A stretch of 34,076 bases of DNA from an uncultured SAR86 cluster bacterium (GTDB lineage Bacteria; Pseudomonadota; Gammaproteobacteria; Magnimaribacterales; D2472), in assembly GCA_902558375.1 (NCBI GenBank), contig CACEDQ010000011.1, positions 1-34,076 of the forward strand, read 5' to 3'. The notes beneath the pieces were generated by a model. That model saw only the letters and a program-made list of their open reading frames with translations, did not search any database and had not been told where the DNA came from. This document shows positions 1 through 10,927 of the stretch, in pieces. Numbering within the stretch: position 1 is the stretch's first letter; each line of letters starts with the position of its first letter. Both the position numbers and the translations under genes were made by a program.

Positions 1-263
1 ATAACACCAAGACCACCATGAGCATAAATCTCAAAAGAATCTTCTCCTGTATAACTGTCTGGACCTTTAAACGAAACAATGCCTACACGATCTACAATAT
101 CCCCAGATTTATTCTTAATAGATCTTAAATAAAACGACCTGTGTTTTTTTAATGGCGACCCAACAAGACTTGGTATTTTAGACAAACAACCAGAGCCGGA
201 AACACGAAAAACACATATGGCAGACTTTGCAGGAGGCGTTGCTAACGCAAAAACAATGGACAT
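1..263 (-). CDS. mnmE: tRNA modification GTPase MnmE, N-terminal part only
   Basis: MnmE (TrmE) works with MnmG to modify the wobble uridine of certain tRNAs. Only the first ~87 residues are in the window; the gene runs off the left edge. The visible part matches the N-terminal formyl-tetrahydrofolate-binding domain: an opening like the family's 'ALATPP', then 'FRVSGSG', then 'FKGPDSYTGEDSFEI' followed by 'HGG', which is the family's GP-S-TGED-E-HGG signature. The ATG at 263 is the first start after an in-frame stop (278-276, which is also the yidC stop), so the start is well fixed. It lies 12 nt after yidC on the same strand, so it is probably co-transcribed with rpmH-rnpA-yidC. The G domain and C-terminal cysteine are outside the window. 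Confidence 0.93.
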   Translation of the reverse strand, partial: MSIVFALATPPAKSAICVFRVSGSGCLSKIPSLVGSPLKKHRSFYLRSIKNKSGDIVDRVGIVSFKGPDSYTGEDSFEIYAHGGLGV

Positions 264-275
264 ACGTATTGTATT

Positions 276-1826
276 TTAGCCACCAGAACCAGCCTCACCC
301 AAGACACCATGTTTTTTATATAAATATCTCTGCTGACCAAGAGAAACACCAGAATTTATAACAGAGTAAAGACAAAGAGCGACAGGCAAAACAAAAAAGA
401 AAACTGAAAAAACCACCGGCATATATTTAATTATTTGTTGCTGTGTTTGATCTGCGGTTGGTGGAGCAGGGCTTAATTTTTGTGTGAACACCATAACAAG
501 ACCAAACATTATAGGAAGAATAAAAAACGGGTCTGGAACAGAGAGATCTGATATCCACAACATAGACGCATGACGCAACTCAACCATTTCCCTTAAGGCA
601 AAAAAGAACCCAATAAAAAAAGGCATTTGCGCAATAATAGGCAAACAACCACCCATGGGGTTGACCTTTTCGGTTTTATACAGCTTCATCATCTCTTGTC
701 CAAGCTTTTGTCTATCATCTTTATACCTGTCTTGAATCTCTTTAAGCTTAGGGCCAGCCTTCCTCATATTACCCATAGACACAAAGCCTTTTGCTGTTAC
801 AGGAAATAACACAAGCTTTAAAACCAAAGTAAACAAAACAATCGACAATGCCCAGTTGTTCAAGTACTCATTAATTAAATCTAAAAACCAAACCATTGGC
901 TGGGATATAAACCAAAACCAACCCATGTCAATTGATAGCTCTAAATTAGGTGCTCTTTTTTCCAAGTCTTTTCTTATCTTGGGGCCAACAAAAACCCGGT
1001 GTGCATGCGAATAGACAAGATTGGCTGCCTCACCCTTTTCTACTGTGTAGCCCATTCTATATATACCCGACTCAGAAGGGTGCGCAAAAAAATTATATAC
1101 ATACTCCCCCGACCCAATTAACGCTGCAAAAAAGTATTTTTGAATAAAAGAAACCCAACCAGATCTTGAAAGGGTGGTTATTGATTCATCTATGCTTCTA
1201 AGCCGGGTTGTTTCATAAGGATCTTTGTCTGTGCTAAAGGCTACGCCCAAATAAGAGCTGTTATTCATCATACCTCCTTGCAACAAAGAGGTTTTTAAAT
1301 CTAAAGACTTGCCAGCCGTTCTATAAAGAGCAGCAAAAGCCTTACCCGTCTCCCCTGAAAGAGAGGTATCTGTTATTGAGATCTCATAGGTAGCCGGCAA
1401 AAAAGCAAACTCTTTAATGTGGTTGCCGTCCGAGCTTTTTAGGGTTACCGAGTTGGGACCATAATTATCAAGCACGTAGTTTACGCTCTTACCCGTAAAA
1501 CCAGTTTTTAAATAATATGTAAAAGTTCCAGCACTATCCGATCCAAAAACCCTTACCCCCGGCGAACCATCAATATTTTCAACACCATATTCCTTAAGCC
1601 TTGATTCAACCAAAGAACCTGTTTTGGTTGATATTTTTAATTTTAAAAGATCATTCTCAAGAAACACATAGTCCCCAGAATCAGAAACCTGTGCAGTAGC
1701 ACTCTCCATGTCTGCAATTCTTAATTGCTCAATTTCTGATTTTTTTTGATTCTCAGCATTCCACTCATAAAAAAGAGCCATACAAAGAACAACGATTACA
1801 CCAAGATAAACTTTTCTAATATTCAT
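276..1826 (-). CDS. yidC: Membrane protein insertase YidC
   Basis: YidC inserts and folds inner-membrane proteins, alone or with SecYEG; its clients elsewhere include respiratory-complex and ATP-synthase subunits. The 516-residue product has a first membrane segment at about 5-22, a large periplasmic domain to about 300, and the conserved insertase core from about 324. The core carries the groove arginine at about R355 ('NMRKAGPK'), the cytoplasmic helical hairpin, and the 'NPMGGCLPIIAQMP' motif. Length and order are normal for a Gram-negative YidC. The ATG (1826-1824) overlaps the rnpA stop by 4 nt. The gene yidD, usually between rnpA and yidC, is absent. mnmE follows 12 nt downstream. Confidence 0.97.
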   Translation of the reverse strand: MNIRKVYLGVIVVLCMALFYEWNAENQKKSEIEQLRIADMESATAQVSDSGDYVFLENDLLKLKISTKTGSLVESRLKEYGVENIDGSPGVRVFGSDSAGTFTYYLKTGFTGKSVNYVLDNYGPNSVTLKSSDGNHIKEFAFLPATYEISITDTSLSGETGKAFAALYRTAGKSLDLKTSLLQGGMMNNSSYLGVAFSTDKDPYETTRLRSIDESITTLSRSGWVSFIQKYFFAALIGSGEYVYNFFAHPSESGIYRMGYTVEKGEAANLVYSHAHRVFVGPKIRKDLEKRAPNLELSIDMGWFWFISQPMVWFLDLINEYLNNWALSIVLFTLVLKLVLFPVTAKGFVSMGNMRKAGPKLKEIQDRYKDDRQKLGQEMMKLYKTEKVNPMGGCLPIIAQMPFFIGFFFALREMVELRHASMLWISDLSVPDPFFILPIMFGLVMVFTQKLSPAPPTADQTQQQIIKYMPVVFSVFFFVLPVALCLYSVINSGVSLGQQRYLYKKHGVLGEAGSGG

Positions 1827-2125
1827 TTACAAACCTTTTTATGAATGGATGATTTTACAGCCTTAACCACCTCAACAGAAGCCTCTTTGAAAGATAACTC
1901 AACAAAAGGCTTATATACCATAATTACAAAAGAACCATTTTCGAGCATAAGATGATTTGTTCTGAAAATTTCTTTAATTCTTCTTTTGATTTTATTTCTG
2001 TCAACAGCAAGCTTAAAGTTTTTTTTTGAAACAGATATTCTTAGGCCAGCCGGATTGGACTCAATAAAAAATATTCTTAAATTTTTAGAGGAGTAAAAAT
2101 GTCTTGGAAGGGGTGTATAAGGCAA
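1823..2125 (-). CDS. rnpA: Ribonuclease P protein component, short N-terminus
   Basis: RnpA is the protein cofactor that binds the RNase P RNA and helps it cleave tRNA 5' leaders. The 100-residue product shows 'RISVSKKNFKLAVDRNKIKRRIKEIFR', containing the RNR-type RNA-binding helix (about 43-48) that defines the family. The start is TTG at 2125, one base after the rpmH stop; the only earlier option is CTG at 2134, because an in-frame TGA lies at 2137-2135. The protein is therefore about 100-103 residues against about 119 in E. coli. Compared with E. coli the missing part falls at the first helix (the stretch before the first beta strand). The stop overlaps the yidC start (ATGA). Identity is sure; the exact start is less so. 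Confidence 0.93.
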   Translation of the reverse strand: MPYTPLPRHFYSSKNLRIFFIESNPAGLRISVSKKNFKLAVDRNKIKRRIKEIFRTNHLMLENGSFVIMVYKPFVELSFKEASVEVVKAVKSSIHKKVCK

Positions 2126-2126
2126 A

Positions 2127-2261
2127 CTATGCAGTCAAAACCTTGCGGCCCTTTTTTCTTCTGTTAGACAATATGGCCCTGCCGGCTTTAGTAGCCATCC
2201 TAGCCCTAAAACCATGGGTTCTGCTTCTTTTTAATGTGCTTGGTTGAAATGTTCTTTTCAT
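2127..2261 (-). CDS. rpmH: Large ribosomal subunit protein bL34
   Basis: This 44-residue basic protein of the 50S subunit begins '[18 protein letters not shown]' and ends '[11 protein letters not shown]', an almost textbook bL34. The ATG is at 2261-2259 and the TAG at 2129-2127. It is the first gene of the rpmH-rnpA-yidC-mnmE chain and sits next to the dnaA control region, the classic bacterial arrangement. A TATAAT box on the same strand at 2294-2289 gives a leader of about 20 nt. Confidence 0.98.
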   Translation of the reverse strand: MKRTFQPSTLKRSRTHGFRARMATKAGRAILSNRRKKGRKVLTA

Positions 2262-2288
2262 AAAGTACCCGCTAAAAAATTGTGGCGC

Positions 2289-2294
2289 ATTATA
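2289..2294 (-). promoter_or_regulatory. Putative -10 box of the rpmH promoter
   Basis: The minus strand reads TATAAT here, about 28 nt upstream of the rpmH ATG, within 'GGGCTATAATGCGCC'. No convincing -35 hexamer is seen at 16-18 nt. The call rests on the perfect -10 and its position. Confidence 0.4.
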
Positions 2295-2357
2295 GCCCAT
2301 TAATTGAAAGAATTCACATAAATTTATAAAAAGAAGATCTAATTTTTTATATACAAC

Positions 2358-2366
2358 TTATCCACA
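2358..2366 (+). promoter_or_regulatory. DnaA box (perfect consensus)
   Basis: TTATCCACA matches the DnaA box consensus in all nine positions, 76 nt before the dnaA start. It could serve in initiation, in dnaA autoregulation, or both. Confidence 0.75.
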
Positions 2367-2428
2367 GAAAATTCATTACTTTATCCTGTAGATATCTTGT
2401 TGGTTTTTTCGTAGACTAGGTTTCTATT

Positions 2429-2434
2429 AGGAGG
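2429..2434 (+). promoter_or_regulatory. Strong Shine-Dalgarno site that fixes the TTG start of dnaA
   Basis: AGGAGG lies 8 nt before TTG at 2443. No in-frame ATG is suitably placed, so this site decides the start codon. Confidence 0.8.
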
Positions 2435-2442
2435 AATTAGAT

Positions 2443-3735
2443 TTGGAATTTTGGAGTAAATGTTCACAAAAGCTTGAAAACAAGCTATCACAAGATGATT
2501 TTAACACATGGATAAGACCCCTCAAAGGTAGTCTTAACAAAAACACCCTTGAACTAACAGCGCCAAATGACTTTATTCTAAACTATGTAGAAACAAACCT
2601 ATCTGAACAGATCGTGAGCATGATAAAATCACAATCAAAAAAGGACATAAGTTTGGTTTTTAAAACTCACACAAAGGAAACTTTTGTTGATAAATACAAA
2701 GACAATAAGTCAGAGGACACAAAACTAGTTCCATCATATGTTTTTGATACTTTTGTTGAGGGCAAATCAAATCATGTTGCCCTGGCAGCATCAAAACAGG
2801 TTGCATCAAATCCACGGGGGGATTACAACCCACTTTTCATTTATGGTGGTGTTGGCCTTGGAAAAACACACCTTATGCATGCGGTTGGTAATGAAATTTT
2901 AAAAAACGAGCCAAAAAAACGAATTGTATATGTTCACTCAGAAAAATTTGTATCGGACATGGTTAAAGCTCTTCAACTCGGCGCGATGAATGAGTTTAAA
3001 TCTTTTTATAGAAACGCTGATGCTTTGTTGATTGATGACATCCAGTTTTTTGCTGGAAAAGAGCAATCACAAGAAGAGTTTTTCCATACTTTTAACGCAT
3101 TGTTGGATAGAAACAATCAAATGATCTTAACATGTGATAAATATCCAAAAGAAATTGATGGGCTTGAGGAAAGGCTTAAGTCTAGGCTTGGCTGGGGGCT
3201 TCCTGTAATAATAGATCCGCCCGAGCTTGAAACCAGGGCCGCCGTGCTTTTACAAAAAGCCTCCTCAATGAATGTTGAGCTGCCAAACGATTGTGCAATA
3301 TATATAGCACAAAGAATTAGATCTAATATAAGAGAGCTAGAGGGTGCGCTTAAAAGGGTTGTGGCAAATGCGCGCTTTACCAATCAACCAATTGATTTGG
3401 CCTTGGTTAAAGATGCACTAAAAGATCTTTTTGTTATATCTGCAAAAATGGTTAGCATTGAAAACATTCAAAAAACAGTAGCTGAATACTACAACATAAA
3501 ACTCTCTGATCTTTTATCCAAACGAAGAAGCAGATCGATAACAAGGCCAAGGCAACTAGCAATGGCCTTAACTAAAGAGCTAACCAGACACAGCCTTCCA
3601 GAAATTGGTGAGGCGTTTAATGGTAGAGATCACACAACCGTTTTGCATGCATGCAAAAAAATTGCAGAACTCAGAAAAGAAAGTCCCTCACATGAAGAAG
3701 ACTATAGAAATTTAACAAGAGCGCTTACGAATTAA
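2443..3735 (+). CDS. dnaA: Chromosomal replication initiator DnaA
   Basis: DnaA is an AAA+ ATPase that binds DnaA boxes, melts the origin and loads the helicase. The 430-residue product has domain I at about 1-65, a short domain II linker, Walker A 'GGVGLGKT' at 135-142, Walker B 'LLIDDI' at 195-200, and the domain IV DNA-binding signature 'GRDHTTV' at 394-400. It is shorter than E. coli DnaA (467), mainly through the linker. Translation starts at TTG behind AGGAGG; a weak start codon with a strong ribosome site may keep expression limited. dnaN starts 2 nt after the stop, so the two are co-transcribed. An 18-bp perfect palindrome lies over codons 400-405. Confidence 0.98.
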   Translation: MEFWSKCSQKLENKLSQDDFNTWIRPLKGSLNKNTLELTAPNDFILNYVETNLSEQIVSMIKSQSKKDISLVFKTHTKETFVDKYKDNKSEDTKLVPSYVFDTFVEGKSNHVALAASKQVASNPRGDYNPLFIYGGVGLGKTHLMHAVGNEILKNEPKKRIVYVHSEKFVSDMVKALQLGAMNEFKSFYRNADALLIDDIQFFAGKEQSQEEFFHTFNALLDRNNQMILTCDKYPKEIDGLEERLKSRLGWGLPVIIDPPELETRAAVLLQKASSMNVELPNDCAIYIAQRIRSNIRELEGALKRVVANARFTNQPIDLALVKDALKDLFVISAKMVSIENIQKTVAEYYNIKLSDLLSKRRSRSITRPRQLAMALTKELTRHSLPEIGEAFNGRDHTTVLHACKKIAELRKESPSHEEDYRNLTRALTN

Positions 3736-3737
3736 AT

Positions 3738-4841
3738 ATGGATTTTTATATTACTAAAGAAGAGATGGTTTCATCTCTTAATTCCACGCTCGGTGTTGTA
3801 GAAAAGCGACAAACACTCCCAATACTTGCTAACGTTCTTATCGAGGTAGATGAATCAACCCTTCGGTTAACGGCAACAGACTTAGAATCTGAAATATCAA
3901 CCATATCAACTGTATCAAATTTTAAAAGTGGTGGCAAAACAACAGCACCCGCTAAAAAACTTAGTGAACTTTGCAGGCTTTTTAAAGATGGTGATGAAAT
4001 TCATTTTTATCTTGATGGAGACAACCTTAAGATTGAAACAAGCTCAGGAAAATATAACTTATCCACCTTACCAAGCGAAGACTTTCCAATATTTGAAAAA
4101 GAAGCGGGTGGTGACTCTATTAATATTTCAGCCTCCAGCCTAAAAGATCTAATATACAAAACATCTTTTGCTATGGGCAACCAAGACTGGCGTCATTATT
4201 TGAATGGCCTGTATATATCTGTTGATGATACCCTTATCACAAGTGTTGCTACAGATGCTCACAGGCTTGCCCTATCTACTGCCTCTATAAATGAGGGCGT
4301 TTCAAACCAGGTTACAGGCATTGTTCCAAGAAAATCAATTAATGAAATAGGAAAAATTGTAAGTGATAGTAATGAAAATATTACACTTCAATTAACACCC
4401 AACTCTATTAATGTTAACCTCGGTGGAACAACATTCTCTAGTAAACTTATAGAGGGCAAATTTCCTGATTATGAACAAGTAATACCCAGTGGAGAAAGCT
4501 CAACCCTATCAATTAACAAAAAAGAACTATCTGAGAGCTTAAGCAGGGTTAGTGTTTTATCTAGTGAAAAATTTAGAGGCGTTAGAATAGTTACATCAGA
4601 AAATTTGGTAAACATTTCTGCAAACAATCCCGACAAAGAGCAGGCAGAAGAGAGTATTAAATGTTCCTATAGTGGGGAAAATATCGATATAGCATTTAAT
4701 GTTAACTATATTCAAGAAATTTTATCATCAATGGATGGTGAAAATGTAGATCTACATTTTTTTGGCTCTGATAAAAGCTGCTTAATAACCAAACCTGGTT
4801 CAGATGATTTTAAGTATGTTGTAATGCCATTACTAATCTAA
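3738..4841 (+). CDS. dnaN: DNA polymerase III beta subunit (sliding clamp)
   Basis: DnaN forms the dimeric ring that tethers polymerase III and other repair enzymes to DNA. The 367-residue product has the normal length (366 in E. coli) and the three-fold repeated clamp domain. It opens with 'LVIEV'-like strands after 'VVEKRQTLPILANVLIEV' and ends in 'YVVMPLLI', matching the family's conserved 'Y-VMPMRL' C-terminus that forms part of the client-binding cleft. It follows dnaA by 2 nt. A TTATCCACC sequence at 4059-4067 resembles a DnaA box with one mismatch but lies inside this gene. Confidence 0.98.
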   Translation: MDFYITKEEMVSSLNSTLGVVEKRQTLPILANVLIEVDESTLRLTATDLESEISTISTVSNFKSGGKTTAPAKKLSELCRLFKDGDEIHFYLDGDNLKIETSSGKYNLSTLPSEDFPIFEKEAGGDSINISASSLKDLIYKTSFAMGNQDWRHYLNGLYISVDDTLITSVATDAHRLALSTASINEGVSNQVTGIVPRKSINEIGKIVSDSNENITLQLTPNSINVNLGGTTFSSKLIEGKFPDYEQVIPSGESSTLSINKKELSESLSRVSVLSSEKFRGVRIVTSENLVNISANNPDKEQAEESIKCSYSGENIDIAFNVNYIQEILSSMDGENVDLHFFGSDKSCLITKPGSDDFKYVVMPLLI

Positions 4842-4878
4842 TTGCTTAATATTAAATTTCTAGTTTTAATAGAAGCAA
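4842..4878 (+). other. Hairpin filling the dnaN-recF gap
   Basis: The whole 37-nt gap can fold. TTGCTT (4842-4847) pairs with AAGCAA (4873-4878), and ATTAAA (4851-4856) pairs with TTTAAT (4865-4870), separated by a small asymmetric internal loop and an 8-nt apical loop. The right arm ends at the base before the recF ATG and includes the only purine-rich ribosome-site candidate (AGAAG, 4871-4875). It has no T-run, so a terminator is unlikely. A translation brake on recF is my inference. Confidence 0.45.
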
Positions 4879-8578
<3,700 letters not shown>

Positions 8579-8581
8579 TAT

Positions 8582-9937
8582 TTATTCATTTATACATTTT
8601 ATTAAATATTCTGGTAAAGCATCAATAGAGATTCTTTCTTGCTGCATAGTATCTCTATCTCTAACTGTGGCCGTATTGTCTTCCAGGCTCTCAAAATCTA
8701 TAGTAATACATAAAGGCGTACCAATTTCATCATGTCTTCGATAGCCTTTACCTATATTACCTGTATTTTCCAAAACAACCCTTCCTATGTTTAAGCCTTG
8801 CAATTTCTTTTTCAAATCAGAGGCTTTATTAACCAGTTCTTCATTATTTTTTTTCAGCGGTATTACAGCAGCCTTTATGGGAGAAAGATGTGGTTTAAGC
8901 TTTAAGACAATCCTCTCTTTGCCCTCACCCAAATCTTCAACATTATATGCCTCATTCATGATAGCTAAAACACCTCTATCTACTCCAGCAGAAGGCTCTA
9001 TGACATAGGGAACTACCCATTTCTTGGACTCTATGTCTTGAATTGCTAATCTTGTATTTGAATTATTATTTGGCATGACTTTAGCGGATATATTAAGCTC
9101 ATCCTGATTTTTTGTATGTGATCCCAAGTCAAAATCTGTTCTATTGGCTATACCCTCCAACTCCTCAAGGCCATGAGGAAACTTGTACATAATGTCAATT
9201 GTGCCCTTTGAGTAATGCGCCAACTCGTCTTCAGGAACATCATAGAGTTCTATATTATCTTTTGGCACACCTTGTTTTTCCCACCAATCAAGCCTATTTT
9301 TAACCCACGTCTTATGCCACTCTTCATCAGTACCAGGCTTTACAAAAAATTCCAACTCCATTTGTTCAAATTCTCTAACTCGAAAAATAAAATTCCTAGG
9401 AGTTATTTCATTCCTAAATGCTTTGCCTATCTGTGCAATACCAAAAGGTAATGTTTTTGAGGAAGAATCAACAACATTTTTAAAATTTGTAAATATCTGC
9501 TGTGCAGTTTCAGGTCTTAAATAGGCAAATGAAGTACCATCATCTATTGGGCCCACATTTGTTTTAAACATAAGATTAAACTGTCGAGCTTCAGTAAAAT
9601 CACAATTACCTTTATTGCAGTTTTCAGGTAACTGATCTTCTCTAAACCTGGATTTACATGTTTTACAGTCAACCATGGGGTCTGAGAAAGTATCTTCATG
9701 TCCGGAATACCTTAAAACTGTAGGGTTTGATAATATAGATGCATCTAAGCCTTCAATATTATCGTTTTCATAGACCATAGATGACCACCAAGCATTTTTT
9801 AGGTTATTTTTTAGCTCTACTCCCAAGGGGCCATAGTCATACATGCCCTGTAATCCACCATAAATCTCCCCAGACTGAAAGATAAAACCTCTTCTCTTAC
9901 ACAAAGATACTAAATCATCCATTGTTTTTGCGGTCAA
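8582..9937 (-). CDS. glyS: Glycyl-tRNA synthetase, single-chain (alpha2) type
   Basis: This enzyme charges tRNA-Gly with glycine. It is a class II synthetase of the one-chain homodimer type found in archaea, eukaryotes and many Gram-positives, not the GlyQ/GlyS pair usual in gammaproteobacteria. The 451-residue product shows '[11 protein letters not shown]' near 35, a cysteine group (C91, C94, C107, C112) that could hold a metal, 'RPETAQ' at 141-146, motif 2 'FRNEI' at 174-178, motif 3 '[10 protein letters not shown]', and a C-terminal anticodon-binding domain beginning at '[12 protein letters not shown]'. The start is TTG at 9937, supported by AGGAG 6 nt upstream; the next ATG is five codons in. 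plsC follows 3 nt downstream. Confidence 0.96.
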   Translation of the reverse strand: MTAKTMDDLVSLCKRRGFIFQSGEIYGGLQGMYDYGPLGVELKNNLKNAWWSSMVYENDNIEGLDASILSNPTVLRYSGHEDTFSDPMVDCKTCKSRFREDQLPENCNKGNCDFTEARQFNLMFKTNVGPIDDGTSFAYLRPETAQQIFTNFKNVVDSSSKTLPFGIAQIGKAFRNEITPRNFIFRVREFEQMELEFFVKPGTDEEWHKTWVKNRLDWWEKQGVPKDNIELYDVPEDELAHYSKGTIDIMYKFPHGLEELEGIANRTDFDLGSHTKNQDELNISAKVMPNNNSNTRLAIQDIESKKWVVPYVIEPSAGVDRGVLAIMNEAYNVEDLGEGKERIVLKLKPHLSPIKAAVIPLKKNNEELVNKASDLKKKLQGLNIGRVVLENTGNIGKGYRRHDEIGTPLCITIDFESLEDNTATVRDRDTMQQERISIDALPEYLIKCINE

Positions 9938-9973
9938 AGCATACTCCTAATCTATAAAAAGAAACATATGTCT

Positions 9974-10001
9974 ATTTTACTAGTTTTAAATAAATTACCA
10001 A
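9974..10001 (-). promoter_or_regulatory. Putative glyS-plsC promoter
   Basis: On the minus strand TTGGTA (10001-9996) is followed after 16 nt by TAAAAT (9979-9974), about 37 nt upstream of the glyS start. Both hexamers are close to consensus. AT-rich DNA gives chance matches, so confidence is limited. Confidence 0.35.
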
Positions 10002-10012
10002 TTATTAAACTT

Positions 10013-10041
10013 TTGATAACTAAATCAATTAAGATTATATA
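10013..10041 (+). promoter_or_regulatory. Putative promoter of the lipid A acyltransferase gene
   Basis: TTGATA (10013-10018) and TATATA (10036-10041) are separated by exactly 17 nt, 24 nt before the ATG at 10066. It lies back to back with the putative glyS promoter in the 128-nt divergent gap. Confidence 0.4.
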
Positions 10042-10065
10042 TCAAACATTAGATAAGTATTAATA

Positions 10066-10926
10066 ATGCAGCTTTTATTTTACGTAGTAACATTGATTCC
10101 CTTAAAAGTCGTTAGAATTGTAACGAGATCTATTGTTAATCTTGGTGTGCTTAGCTGGACTTCCGGATATAAAATTACAAAAATTAATCTTAAGCTTTGT
10201 TATAAAGATCTTTCTGATAAAAAGTTAAAGAGTCTCACAAATAAAAGCTATATAGAATCAATAGTTAGTATATTTGAAACATTAAATGCATGGAGTAGGC
10301 CAATACATGTTTCTGGAAAAAAAATTTATCGCATAGAAAATAATTTTCTTATTAGTAGAAACGTAAAAGAAAAAAATGGACTTGCCATAATTTCTATTCA
10401 TAACAGAAGTGTTGATTTGTTGCTTAAGTGGGCAAATGCAAATATCCAAACAGTCTCACTTTATAAAAAAATAAAATTAAGTTCTCTTAATAAATTTGTT
10501 AAAAGTCAGAGGGAATCAAAAAACAGTGTTTTATATGAAACAAGCATCCTAGGCACAAGAAAAATATTTAAAGCTTACAAATCAAATAAAACAATTTGTA
10601 TAGTTTCTGATCAAGTTCCACAAAGGGGGATGGGAGAATATGTGAAGTTTTTTAATATTGATGCATACACAGCAACACTTGCACCAACCTTAGTTCAGAA
10701 ACTAAAAAAACCAGCAGTTTTTGCTTGTATACATTCTTTTAAAAACAATATGCTGGGAATTACAATAAAGCCATGCAAAGAAAATATGTATAGTAAAAGT
10801 GAGTACCAACTATCGTTAAATCAAAGTATAGAAGAGCTTATAAACATAAACCCAATTGATTATGCTTGGGAATATAAAAGGTTCAGAAGGCAACAGTCAG
10901 GAGAGGATGTCTATTCTCAGATTTAA
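10066..10926 (+). CDS. Lipid A acyltransferase-like protein (LpxL/HtrB family)
   Basis: LpxL/HtrB enzymes add a secondary acyl chain to lipid A at the inner membrane. The 286-residue product has the N-terminal hydrophobic segment, the HX4D catalytic motif 'HNRSVD' (H112, D117), 'DQVPQRGMGEYVKFF' like the family's D-x-G-x-FFG stretch, and 'YAWEYKRFRRQ' near the end, matching the family's W-H-RFK motif. It is about 20 residues shorter than E. coli LpxL. Pseudomonas carries an htrB-type gene at the matching place after glyQS. Which acyl chain or acceptor it uses cannot be told, so no gene symbol is given. It ends 1 nt from the convergent trkH stop. Confidence 0.85.
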   Translation: MQLLFYVVTLIPLKVVRIVTRSIVNLGVLSWTSGYKITKINLKLCYKDLSDKKLKSLTNKSYIESIVSIFETLNAWSRPIHVSGKKIYRIENNFLISRNVKEKNGLAIISIHNRSVDLLLKWANANIQTVSLYKKIKLSSLNKFVKSQRESKNSVLYETSILGTRKIFKAYKSNKTICIVSDQVPQRGMGEYVKFFNIDAYTATLAPTLVQKLKKPAVFACIHSFKNNMLGITIKPCKENMYSKSEYQLSLNQSIEELININPIDYAWEYKRFRRQQSGEDVYSQI

Positions 10927-10927
10927 T

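Larger units (their letters stand above)
2262..2442. other. Candidate oriC / dnaA control region
   Basis: This 181-nt gap between rpmH (minus) and dnaA (plus) is the largest gap in the window and is AT-rich. It contains one perfect DnaA box (2358-2366) and weaker look-alikes, such as TTATCCTGT at 2381-2389 (six of nine) and GAATTCACA around 2311. Origins in Pseudomonas and many other bacteria lie in the rpmH-dnaA gap, which is the basis of the call. With only one clear box it could equally be just the autoregulated dnaA promoter, with the origin elsewhere (for example near mnmG, outside the window). Confidence 0.5.

Noticed and set aside
4059-4067. TTATCCACC in dnaN as a second DnaA box
   Set aside because: One mismatch and inside coding sequence with no partner sites; likely chance.
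9923-9950. ATG-CTT-TGA mini-frame between the ribosome site and the TTG of glyS
   Set aside because: Only 1 nt separates the ribosome site from that ATG, so initiation there is unlikely.
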